The notes under the pieces were generated by a model, which ran no database searches, was not told where the DNA came from, and saw nothing but the letters and a program-made list of their open reading frames with translations. The position numbers and the translations under genes were made by a program. Below are positions 25,130 to 32,775 of a stretch of DNA of 33,630 nucleotides, in pieces. Location: positions 1-33,630 of the forward strand of contig JAKUTH010000027.1 of the NCBI GenBank assembly GCA_022448085.1, given 5' to 3'. This stretch comes from Pseudomonadales bacterium (lineage in GTDB: Bacteria > Pseudomonadota > Gammaproteobacteria > Pseudomonadales > Azotimanducaceae). Numbering within the stretch: the first letter of the stretch is position 1; each line of letters opens with the position of its first letter.

Positions 25130-26479
25130 TTGCTTTCGAAAAGACAACAGTTCGATTACGCCGTTGGCGATATGGGCATCAATCTCTATTTCATGTCTGC
25201 GATGACGTATTTGTTGTTTTTCTACACCGACGTGTATGGGCTTTCCGCGGAAATCGCAGCCGGCGTTTTTCTGGTTGCGCGCATTGTCGATGCGATTACC
25301 GACCCCATCATGGGATTTATAGCGGATCGTACGCGGACTCGCTGGGGCAAGTTTCGGCCGTATGTGTTGTTCGGTCCGGTCCCATTGGCTGTTATTGCGG
25401 TGGCGACATTCACTGTGCCGGGTTTTGACGAGGTAGGACAAATCATTTGGGCGTACGTGACGTATACGCTCTTTGGCATCATCTACACTGTGGTGACGAT
25501 TCCGTACGCTGCCCTTAGTGCCGTAATAAGCAACGACTATCAAGAACGCTCAGGCTTTACCTCGGTCCGGATGATGTTTGCGCTTGCGGGCGGGGCGATC
25601 GTTAGTGTCGGCACGTTGCCCCTGGTCGACGCTTTCGGCGGTGAGGCGATCGGGTTTCAATGGACCATGATTGTGTTTGGCGTGATGGCGACACTGCTCT
25701 TGTGGCTGACGTTTCGCGGTACCGAGGAGGGTACGTTTCCGGAAGCTACCACCAGTAAAGTCAGTTTCCGCGACAGTGTTCGGGTCGTTATGGCGAACGT
25801 GCCGTTATGGATCACCATCGCACTTTTTTGCTTAGGGATGCTCGCGTTCACTTTTCGTTTCAGTACCGCACCTTTTTACTTTAAGTACAGCATGGGACGC
25901 GAAGATCTTATTCCGTTGTACATGTTGGTCACGCTTGCCGTGATGTTCCCGGGTCTGTTGGCTGTACCTTGGCTTTCCCGAACGTATGGAAAAGCAGGAG
26001 CGGTACGCGTTGGGGCTGTGATCGCAATGGTTGGTGCGGTCGGGTTTTATTACACGCCTGTGACCGATGTGTGGCTGGTGTTTGTTTGGGGGTCCATATT
26101 GGCTATTGGCGGTTCGCCTATCATGGTCCTCGGCTGGGCGATGCTCGCCGACACGGTCGAACACGGAGAAGTGCAGACAGGAATTCGAGCGGAGGGTGTG
26201 GTCTTCTCGACAGCTAGTTTTTTTCAGAAGATGGCCAAAGCCATTGCGGGGTCGGGTATCGCAGCGATGTTAGCTTGGTTCGGTTTTGTCGCCAATCAAC
26301 AGCAGTCGCAAGAAACTGTGGCAGGGTTACTCTTTATGATCGCCGTATGTCCATTGGTATTTAATGCGCTGCTGTTTCTCGTTTCCTTAGCGCATCGCTT
26401 GGACGGGAGGCGTCATGCAGAAATCGTTCGCGATCTATCTGAACGCGCTATTGTGGTCCGGGTCGATCACTCAAGCTGA
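25130..26479 (+). CDS. MFS transporter of the GPH (glycoside-pentoside-hexuronide:cation) symporter type
   Basis: Inner-membrane secondary transporter of about 449 residues with roughly 12 hydrophobic segments. The N-terminal FDYAVGDMGINLYFM, DAITDPIMGFIADRTRTRWGKFRPY and PYAALSAVISNDYQERSGFTSVRM are the conserved GPH blocks (the second is the loop 2-3 motif). I favour a TTG start at 25130, which has GAGGGAG 7-8 bases upstream and gives the normal family N-terminus; an upstream TTG at 25058 would add 24 residues that look unrelated. GPH members carry sugars and uronic acids, but many marine homologues sit beside non-sugar catabolic genes, so the ligand is open. Its last 9 bases overlap the convergent GST gene. 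Confidence 0.88.
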   Translation: MLSKRQQFDYAVGDMGINLYFMSAMTYLLFFYTDVYGLSAEIAAGVFLVARIVDAITDPIMGFIADRTRTRWGKFRPYVLFGPVPLAVIAVATFTVPGFDEVGQIIWAYVTYTLFGIIYTVVTIPYAALSAVISNDYQERSGFTSVRMMFALAGGAIVSVGTLPLVDAFGGEAIGFQWTMIVFGVMATLLLWLTFRGTEEGTFPEATTSKVSFRDSVRVVMANVPLWITIALFCLGMLAFTFRFSTAPFYFKYSMGREDLIPLYMLVTLAVMFPGLLAVPWLSRTYGKAGAVRVGAVIAMVGAVGFYYTPVTDVWLVFVWGSILAIGGSPIMVLGWAMLADTVEHGEVQTGIRAEGVVFSTASFFQKMAKAIAGSGIAAMLAWFGFVANQQQSQETVAGLLFMIAVCPLVFNALLFLVSLAHRLDGRRHAEIVRDLSERAIVVRVDHSS

Positions 26480-27094
26480 TACGGCAACTTGATATCCATC
26501 ACGCGACGTCAAACGTTCAAAGTAGCCACGCGCGTTGGGATGATCGTTTTCCAACACCTTAAAGCGGTCGGCGAGCATTAACGTATAGCCCATCATGATG
26601 TCGGCTGCAGAAAACGTGTCGCCGACAAGAAACTCGGTTTTGCCAACCGTGTCGTTCACCGCGTCAAGACAACTGAGAGCTCGAGCGCGCGCATCCTCAA
26701 CGACGGCTGGGATCCGCTCGGCTTCCGGTTTCATTACGGTGTGGTGTGCGATGTCGCCGAGTGGACGAGCAAACGTAGCCTCCGCAAACCAACACCACTG
26801 TAAGTACATCGCGCTTTCTGAGGTTCCGGGTGTTGGCGTTAGTCGACCATTGCCGTAGCGATCAAGTACGTATTGAAGCATTGCCCCGGACTCAAACATT
26901 GTGAAGTCTTGGTCGTCCATCGCTGGAACTTTCCCGGTCGGGGATTTAGCGCGCCACTCCGGCGACTGCCGAAACGTCTGAGAAAAATCGATACTCTCTA
27001 TTTCGTACGGGACCTGAAGTTCTTCGCAGAGCCATATGACGCGCACCGAGCGCGTTCCTTGGACGTGGTAGATCTTCACGTTTGCTACCTGCAT
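26471..27094 (-). CDS. Glutathione S-transferase family protein
   Basis: Two-domain cytosolic GST of 207 residues. The thioredoxin-like N-domain runs to about residue 80, with YHVQGTRSVRVIWLCEEL at the active-site helix, the cis-Pro segment GKVPAM and the gamma-glutamyl-binding FESGAMLQYV. The all-helical C-domain has FLVGDTFSAADIMMGYTL, the folding-box Asp. R or S in TRSVRV is the likely glutathione-activating residue. Beside epoxide and halohydrin chemistry a detoxifying conjugation role is reasonable but not shown. An in-frame GTG precedes the ATG at 27094 and could be used instead. The 3' end overlaps the transporter gene by 9 bases; 99 bases separate it from the divergent acyl-CoA dehydrogenase. 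Confidence 0.9.
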   Translation of the reverse strand: MQVANVKIYHVQGTRSVRVIWLCEELQVPYEIESIDFSQTFRQSPEWRAKSPTGKVPAMDDQDFTMFESGAMLQYVLDRYGNGRLTPTPGTSESAMYLQWCWFAEATFARPLGDIAHHTVMKPEAERIPAVVEDARARALSCLDAVNDTVGKTEFLVGDTFSAADIMMGYTLMLADRFKVLENDHPNARGYFERLTSRDGYQVAVSA

Positions 27095-27193
27095 CACTTA
27101 AAGGCGGTCAGTGTAATCGAAGTCCAGGCGTCCGTCGTATCACGCGGTCCACCTGCCTGGCCTTTTAAAGTTGGCTAAGGCACGCTCACTGGG

Positions 27194-28429
27194 TTGAAAG
27201 ATTTGAGGAATGGGCGTTTGGGTATCGCGATTGAAGAAGAGAATCATTATGGCTTCCGGTTATCCGATGAGCTGACCCTTCTCAGGGATCAGGTTCGGCG
27301 ATTCATGCGCGAAGAAGTCAAACCGATCGAAGATACCCTGCCTCACGATGCTATTGGTTGCGGTAGAGAAGATCGCGTTCGTCTTCGAGCGATGGCGGAG
27401 GAGATGGGGCTCACGCGTCTTACGGTGCCTGAGGAATATGGTGGAAATCCGGTTAGCGCGATGGCAAGAGTGGTGATTGCGGAAGAGTCTTCGAAGTGCC
27501 GTCTCGGTGGTTATGCCCCCGCGCTGGGTGCTTTCGGCGGTGGCCCGCCTAACATTATTTGGGGAGGAACACCTGACCAAATTGAACGCTATGGAATTCC
27601 ATGCGTCGAGGGGAAGATGCGTGCTTTTGTCGCCATTACGGAACCGACCGGGGGATCGGATCCCCGCAACAACATTTCGACGCGGGCCGAAAAAGATGGT
27701 GATGAGTGGGTTCTTAACGGGCGCAAGATGTGGATCACAGGTGCGGAGGGTGCGGATTTCGGCATTCTATTTGCACGCACGCGTGAAGGTACCGCGGAAG
27801 CGCCACCTGAAATCACAGCATTTATTGTAGAGCCGACATTTTCTGGAATATATTTTAATGAAATCAAAGTTATACGAGCGTTATCACCTTACGAAATCGT
27901 CCTCGAGAATTGCCGTGTTCCCGTTGAGAATGTCCTCGGGTCCGTCGGTCAAGGTTTTGGTGTGGCACAGAGTTGGTTGGTGGACGCGCGCATACCTTAT
28001 GCCGCGGGATGTATTGGGATGGCGCAAGAGGCACTCGACATGGCATGTGGCTGGGTCAAACAACGTCCCACAAGGGACGGCATGTTGGCCGACAAACAAG
28101 CAATTCAGTGGATGATTGCGGATTCAGAAGTCGAGTTGAGAGCTGCTCGTATGCTTGTGTACGACGCCGCGTCCAAGGTAGATGCCGGTCAGTCGGGCAA
28201 GGTGGACGCCTCGATTTGTAAACTCTACGGGACCGAAACGGCAGGACGCGTGGTCGACCGGGCCATCCAAATGTTTGGGGGCATGGGCGTTTCCCAAGAG
28301 ATGCCGCTCGAACGGTGGTATCGAGAACTTCGCGTCAAGCGTATTGGTGAAGGACCCTCCGAAGTGCATCGCATGGTGATCGCGCGCGATAAATTGAGGA
28401 ACACTAGCGGGGGAGTGTATTTTAGTTAG
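27194..28429 (+). CDS. Acyl-CoA dehydrogenase
   Basis: FAD-dependent acyl-CoA dehydrogenase, 411 residues, full-length for the family. The N-terminal helical domain has LLRDQVRRFMREEVKP, the middle domain the FAD motif AITEPTGGSDP and WVLNGRKMWITGAEGA, and the C-terminal domain MFGGMGVSQEMPLERWYRELRV followed by RIGEGPSEVHR, where the Glu of GEGP is in the catalytic-base position. This differs from the Asp seen in the first dehydrogenase of the window. There is no in-frame ATG at the right place: TTG at 27194 is one option and TTG at 27218, with GAGGAA six bases upstream, is another. It stands alone, divergent from the GST and overlapping the convergent CoA-binding gene by four bases. Substrate not determined. 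Confidence 0.92.
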   Translation: MKDLRNGRLGIAIEEENHYGFRLSDELTLLRDQVRRFMREEVKPIEDTLPHDAIGCGREDRVRLRAMAEEMGLTRLTVPEEYGGNPVSAMARVVIAEESSKCRLGGYAPALGAFGGGPPNIIWGGTPDQIERYGIPCVEGKMRAFVAITEPTGGSDPRNNISTRAEKDGDEWVLNGRKMWITGAEGADFGILFARTREGTAEAPPEITAFIVEPTFSGIYFNEIKVIRALSPYEIVLENCRVPVENVLGSVGQGFGVAQSWLVDARIPYAAGCIGMAQEALDMACGWVKQRPTRDGMLADKQAIQWMIADSEVELRAARMLVYDAASKVDAGQSGKVDASICKLYGTETAGRVVDRAIQMFGGMGVSQEMPLERWYRELRVKRIGEGPSEVHRMVIARDKLRNTSGGVYFS

Positions 28430-28908
28430 CGCTTGATACGCCGACGGGCCGTGACGACCTCGGTATTAAGCCCCAACCAGTGCATACGCCCCATATAACG
28501 TGCGTGTTCAATTTTGAGGCAACGGTCCATCACGACGTCGAGGCCGGCGTCGGCGGCGATGGCGGCTCCTTCGTCACTGATGACTCCAAACTGAAGCCAT
28601 AATGCTTTGGCACCAATGGCTACGGCTTCTCTAGCTATGGCAGGTACGGCGGAGGGATCTCGAAAAACGTTGACGACGTCGACTGCATCGCCGACGGCGG
28701 TCAATGAGTTAAAACATGGCTCGCCGAGGACTTCTTCTTCTCGGGGATTAACCGGGATGATTCGATAGCCATGTCTTTGCGCGTAATAGCCCACAAAGTG
28801 ACTTGCACGTAATGCGTTGGCCGACAAACCGACGACGGCGATGGAACGACCGGTGCGCAATACACGCTGTATTGTGGCTGGGTCCTGATACTTAATCGTT
28901 TTAGGCAA
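28426..28908 (-). CDS. CoA-binding domain protein, YccU-like
   Basis: Rossmann-type CoA-binding protein (CoA_binding_2 family) of 160 residues. The motif SIAVVGLSANALRASHFVG opens the nucleotide fold, IIPVNPREEEVLGEPCF and VVNVFRDPSAVP follow, and KALWLQFGVISDEG and DRCLKIEHAR close it, all as in E. coli YccU. The molecular role of the family is not settled; it resembles the CoA-binding part of succinyl-CoA synthetase alpha without the catalytic His region. It follows the sulfhydrylase gene with an 8-base overlap (28901-28908), so the two are probably one transcription unit, and it overlaps the convergent acyl-CoA dehydrogenase by four bases. Confidence 0.9.
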   Translation of the reverse strand: MPKTIKYQDPATIQRVLRTGRSIAVVGLSANALRASHFVGYYAQRHGYRIIPVNPREEEVLGEPCFNSLTAVGDAVDVVNVFRDPSAVPAIAREAVAIGAKALWLQFGVISDEGAAIAADAGLDVVMDRCLKIEHARYMGRMHWLGLNTEVVTARRRIKR

Positions 28909-30184
28909 AGGCCTGCTCCAAATCCCATTGAAGGTCGTCGATATCCTCGATCCCGATCGAAAGGCGAATGGTCCCAGGCGCGATACCGGCTGCTTGCAGT
29001 TCGTCGTTGTTGAGTTGTCGGTGGGTGGTACTGGCGGGGTGGATGATCAGACTTTTTGCGTCCCCGACGTTGGCGAGGTGTGAGAACAGCTGCACGTTGC
29101 GGATGAAATTCTGACCCGCGCCGCGACCGCCCGCGAGCTCAAAGCAGAAAACGGCGCCAGCGCCTTTAGGAAGATACTTCTCTAACAAGGCGGCGTTTTC
29201 TCTGTAGTGCAGCGCGGGATGGCTGACACTGATTACGTCGGATCGAGCGTCCAACCAAGTTGCTACGCCGAGAGCGTTTGATACGTGTCGATCCATCCGG
29301 AGTGGCAACGTTTCTATGCCTTGCAGGAAAAGGAACGCGTTGAAAGGACTCATGCATCCGCCTAAATCACGCAGTGTCTCGGAGCGTAGTTTCATGAGAA
29401 AGCCATACATCCCAAATGTTTCGTGGAAAGCGAGCCCGTGATACGCATCGGATGGTTCGGCAATGACGGCAAACTTGCCATTGGACCAATCGAAATCTCC
29501 GGAATCGATCACCACCCCGCCGATGCTAGTTCCGTGTCCGCCAAGGAACTTGGTAGCCGAGTGAATAACGATATCAGCCCCCCACTCGATGGGCCGGCAC
29601 AGGTACGGCGTGGCAAAAGTGTTATCCATAACCAACGGTATCGAGTGATTGTGGGCGACCTCGGCAATTCGCTCAATGTCCATGACGTTACCGCCAGGAT
29701 TGCCGATCGTTTCGCCGAAGAATAGACGCGTCTGTTCAGTTGTAGCTCTATCCCATTCATCCGGATCGTCCGGATCGACGAACGTTAGCTCGACCGACAA
29801 TTTCTTCAACAAATGCTTGAGTTGAGTAATCGATCCGCCGTAGAGCGCTCGTGACGCAACGACATGGTCACCCGGAGAAAGTAACGTAAAGAACGTGGCG
29901 GATTGTGCGGCGAGTCCGCTGGCGAAGGCAACGCCACCAACGCCACCTTCGAGGTTCGCAATCCGTTCTTCGAAAGCGGCGACCGTCGGGTTCATGATCC
30001 GCGAATAGGTATTGCCGTATTCCTGCAAGTTAAAGTACGCGGCCGCGGATTCGGGATCTTCGAAAACGTAGCTACTTGTTTGAAAGATGGGGACAGCACG
30101 AGCACCGGTTTCAGGTTCCGGTCGAGCTCCGGCATGCAACGCTCGTGTCCGAAAACCAAATTGCCGGTCCGGTAAATCTGTCAT
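28901..30184 (-). CDS. metY: O-acetylhomoserine sulfhydrylase (aminocarboxypropyltransferase), PLP-dependent
   Basis: Makes homocysteine directly from O-acetylhomoserine and sulfide in methionine synthesis. Length 427 residues is typical of MetY and longer than MetB/MetZ. The PLP lysine is K212 in SATKFLGGHG; LHAGARPEPETGARAVPI at the start, YSRIMNPTVAAFEERIA for the partner-subunit phosphate contact, and SLIIHPASTTHRQL with the C-terminal substrate-binding Arg in IRLSIGIEDI are standard for the Cys/Met-metabolism PLP family. The ATG at 30184 fits the family start. It heads a two-gene unit with the YccU-like protein and is divergent from the selenoprotein gene by 79 bases. OAH versus OSH use cannot be told by eye. 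Confidence 0.93.
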   Translation of the reverse strand: MTDLPDRQFGFRTRALHAGARPEPETGARAVPIFQTSSYVFEDPESAAAYFNLQEYGNTYSRIMNPTVAAFEERIANLEGGVGGVAFASGLAAQSATFFTLLSPGDHVVASRALYGGSITQLKHLLKKLSVELTFVDPDDPDEWDRATTEQTRLFFGETIGNPGGNVMDIERIAEVAHNHSIPLVMDNTFATPYLCRPIEWGADIVIHSATKFLGGHGTSIGGVVIDSGDFDWSNGKFAVIAEPSDAYHGLAFHETFGMYGFLMKLRSETLRDLGGCMSPFNAFLFLQGIETLPLRMDRHVSNALGVATWLDARSDVISVSHPALHYRENAALLEKYLPKGAGAVFCFELAGGRGAGQNFIRNVQLFSHLANVGDAKSLIIHPASTTHRQLNNDELQAAGIAPGTIRLSIGIEDIDDLQWDLEQAFA

Positions 30185-30263
30185 GCCGGCAACATGACGT
30201 TCCTACAGGGCTGTGTCAATTCAACCAGGATGGCCGGAATTGGGCGGGTGCTATGATTAAGCG

Positions 30264-31184
30264 ATGCGGCAACCACCCATCGATTACATCGAGCGCACGC
30301 GTGAGCAGTATGCGGCGCTTGGATATCCGCCTTATCAATGGGTGCGGAATCAAGAGCCTCTTGCTCTGTCGATTCCGATAAAGCCGATGCACGAGTGGCG
30401 TGTCGGACTGATCGCTTCCGGCGGTATCTACGTTGCGGGGCAGGTCGCCTTTCATTTTCGCGATGACATTAGCTATCGCGAAATTTCTTGTGATACGCCA
30501 ACGGATCGGATTAGAACGACGCACTTCGCGTACGACCTGACCGATTCGCGCCGCGACCCCAACGTCGTTTTTCCAATGGACACGCTCCGTGGTCTGGTAC
30601 GAGACGGTACCGTCGGTGAGCTTTCACACTGCGCGTATACCTTTATGGGCGGAATTTACTCGGCCCGAAAAGTCCGTGACGTGCTGGCACCAGCGATCGT
30701 GACCAGGCTGCTGCGAGATGAAGTTGACGTCGCTTTGATGGTTCCGGTCTGACCCGTTTGCCACCAGTCCGTCGGACTGATCGCCCGTGAAGCAGAAAGC
30801 CGAGGCATTCCGTCGGTGAGCCTCTCTAGTGCCTGGTCAATTAGTCGGTCAGTGAACCCTCCTCGGATGGTTTACCTCGACTTTCCGCTCGGTCATACCG
30901 CGGGGCGTGCCCACGACGTTCAATCTCAAAAGGCGGTCGTCATGGCGGCGCTCAGATTGCTAGAAGAGGCGAGGGATCCGGGGAGTGCCACAACGCTCTC
31001 CCAGCGATGGTCTAACGACGATGCGTGGAAGGATGCTGTCATGCGACCTAGGATCAAAGCGGATCGGGATGGGGAGTTTGACGACGACCGTATGGAACGC
31101 TTTGCTACGCCTCAATACCAGGAATCGGAAGACGCTGATCTCGTGACTGGGGATTGTTCGACGTGTGTTTGGTTAGAAGAGTAG
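30264..31184 (+). CDS. GrdB/PrdB-like selenoprotein (glycine/sarcosine/betaine/proline reductase selenoprotein B family), Sec at UGA
   Basis: One 306-residue protein interrupted by an in-frame TGA at 30750-30752 that I read as selenocysteine 163. Reading on in the same frame there is no further stop until TAG at 31182-31184, and the sequence is continuous in character: VPV-U163-P-V-C166-HQSVGLIAREAE, then GIPSVSLSSAWSISR and MVYLDFPLGHTAGRAHD. The UxxC motif followed by QSVGL and the N-terminal half (YREISCDTP, HFAYDLTDSRRDPN, YTFMGGIYSARKVRD) match the selenoprotein-B family of Stickland reductases, which has PrdB-like members in marine bacteria. The UGA is followed by C, a weak termination context, and a hairpin lies 12 bases on. 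A C-terminal CSTC may be a resolving redox pair. Partner GrdA/GrdC-like subunits are absent here, so the reaction in this organism is unknown. Automated annotation would break it at 30752. Confidence 0.85.
30765..30779 (+). promoter_or_regulatory. Candidate bacterial SECIS hairpin
   Basis: CAGTCC (30765-30770) and GGACTG (30774-30779) pair perfectly around GTC, starting 12 bases after the in-frame TGA. In E. coli fdhF the essential upper stem-loop that binds SelB lies about 11 bases after UGA and shows GU in the loop, so place and form agree. The hairpin lies inside coding sequence, as bacterial SECIS elements do. Confidence 0.65.
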
Positions 31185-31254
31185 ATCAGATAGGTCCATT
31201 GAGTTTATCGGATCAAATGGCGCAGACTGCTGTTTTTGACACTGCGGATATTGT

Positions 31255-32775
31255 ATGACGGTCGTTCGTCAGAAAGACCTGATTGCCAGCGTTGCCGACG
31301 CTCTGCAGTACATCAGTTACTACCACCCGCCAGATTTCGTTCGTGCGATGACTGAAGCCTACGAACGGGAAGAGTCGCCGGCCGCTAAAGCGGCGCTAAC
31401 CCAGGTGTTGGTGAACTCCCGAATGTGTGCTCTCGGGCATCGCCCCATCTGCCAAGATACTGGCATCGTGATCGTGTTTCTTGAGGTTGGCATGGATGTC
31501 CAATGGGATGCGGAGCTGTCCGTTGAAGAAATGATCAACGAAGGCGTACGGCAAGCCTATATGGATGCTTCAAATCCACTGCGCGCATCGGTACTTGGGG
31601 ATCCAGAAGGCGACCGGGCCAACACCCTCGATAATACGCCGGCCGTGGTACATACCCGGATTGTTCGAGGAGCCGAGCTCAGAGTTGAAATTGCAGCAAA
31701 AGGCGGCGGTAGCGAGGCAAAAGCGAAGTTCACAATGTTGAATCCGTCAGACTCGGTGGCCGACTGGATTCTTGACGTCGTCCCAACGATGGGTGCTGGA
31801 TGGTGCCCGCCTGGAATCCTTGGCGTCGGGATTGGCGGGACTCCTGAAAAGGCGATGCTGCTGGCGAAAGAGGCGATGATGGAGCCGATCGACATCCACG
31901 AACTGAAAGAGCGTGGCGCACAAAATAGAGCCGAAGAGCTTCGTCTTGAGCTGTACGATCGGGTCAATGCGCTCGGTATCGGGGCCCAGGGACTCGGTGG
32001 TCTGACAACGGTGCTCGACGTCAAGGTGAAGGACTACCCGACGCACGCGGCCAATAAACCGGTTGCCGTCATCCCGAACTGCACCGCCACCCGTCACGTC
32101 CAATTTGTGCTCGATGGGTCTGGTCCAGCAGTCCTTGAACCTCCGGACCTTAACGATTGGCCAGACATTGCCTTCGAGATGGGACCGGACGTAAAACGCG
32201 TCAACGTCGATTCAATGACAGCTGAAGATGTTGTTGACTGGAAAGCCGGCGACACCATACTTCTAAGTGGAAAACTATTGACGGGTAGGGATGCCGCGCA
32301 TCAACGTCTCATGGAGTTGTTGCAGAAAGGAGAATCGCTACCGGTCGATTTTCGTAATCGGTTCATTTATTACGTGGGCCCGGTCGATCCCGTGGGAGCC
32401 GAAGTGGTCGGTCCGGCGGGTCCGACCACGGCAACGCGTATGGATAAATTTGTTGGTGAGATGCTCGACAAGACGGGACTTCTTGGAATGATCGGTAAAG
32501 CGGAGCGTGGTGACGTAGCCATTGAAGCGATTAGAGACTTTGGTGCTGTCTCACTGGTCGCGGTCGGGGGCGCCGCGTACCTCGTTTCCAAAGCCATTGT
32601 GAGTGCGCGCCTCCTTGCGTTCGAGGACTTGGGTATGGAAGCGATCTACGAATTTGAAGTTAAAGATATGCCTGTGACCGTAGCGGTTGACCCTAGCGGC
32701 GAATCGGTACACAAGACAGGACCTTCCCATTGGCGAGCGGAATTGGCGGGTCGTATCCCAACCGTCGAAGGTTAG
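31255..32775 (+). CDS. Class I fumarate hydratase (Fe-S, single-chain FumA/B type)
   Basis: Interconverts fumarate and malate in the citric acid cycle using an oxygen-sensitive [4Fe-4S] cluster. The 506-residue single chain carries both the alpha and beta parts of class I fumarase. Cluster ligands are C66 (GHRPICQDTG), C184 (WCPPGILGVGIGG) and C276 (IPNCTATRH), the three expected cysteines. The C-terminal half has GRDAAHQRL and YYVGPVDP, with GPTTATRMDKF, the substrate-binding region of the beta part. The ATG at 31255 lies 70 bases after the selenoprotein stop; whether they share a transcript is unclear. The stop overlaps that of the convergent synthetase by three to four bases. Confidence 0.94.
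   Translation: MTVVRQKDLIASVADALQYISYYHPPDFVRAMTEAYEREESPAAKAALTQVLVNSRMCALGHRPICQDTGIVIVFLEVGMDVQWDAELSVEEMINEGVRQAYMDASNPLRASVLGDPEGDRANTLDNTPAVVHTRIVRGAELRVEIAAKGGGSEAKAKFTMLNPSDSVADWILDVVPTMGAGWCPPGILGVGIGGTPEKAMLLAKEAMMEPIDIHELKERGAQNRAEELRLELYDRVNALGIGAQGLGGLTTVLDVKVKDYPTHAANKPVAVIPNCTATRHVQFVLDGSGPAVLEPPDLNDWPDIAFEMGPDVKRVNVDSMTAEDVVDWKAGDTILLSGKLLTGRDAAHQRLMELLQKGESLPVDFRNRFIYYVGPVDPVGAEVVGPAGPTTATRMDKFVGEMLDKTGLLGMIGKAERGDVAIEAIRDFGAVSLVAVGGAAYLVSKAIVSARLLAFEDLGMEAIYEFEVKDMPVTVAVDPSGESVHKTGPSHWRAELAGRIPTVEG

Noticed and set aside
24989-25543. 185-residue N-terminal extension of the LLM oxidoreductase
   Set aside because: It is antisense to the GPH transporter gene, basic and low-complexity, and the family N-terminus with a good ribosome site begins at 24988.
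30750-30752. Nonsense mutation or pseudogene splitting a GrdB-like gene into two short genes
   Set aside because: The only interruption is a TGA at the known Sec site of the family, with UxxC, UGAC context and a hairpin at SECIS distance, and both halves are intact. Selenocysteine explains it better than decay.
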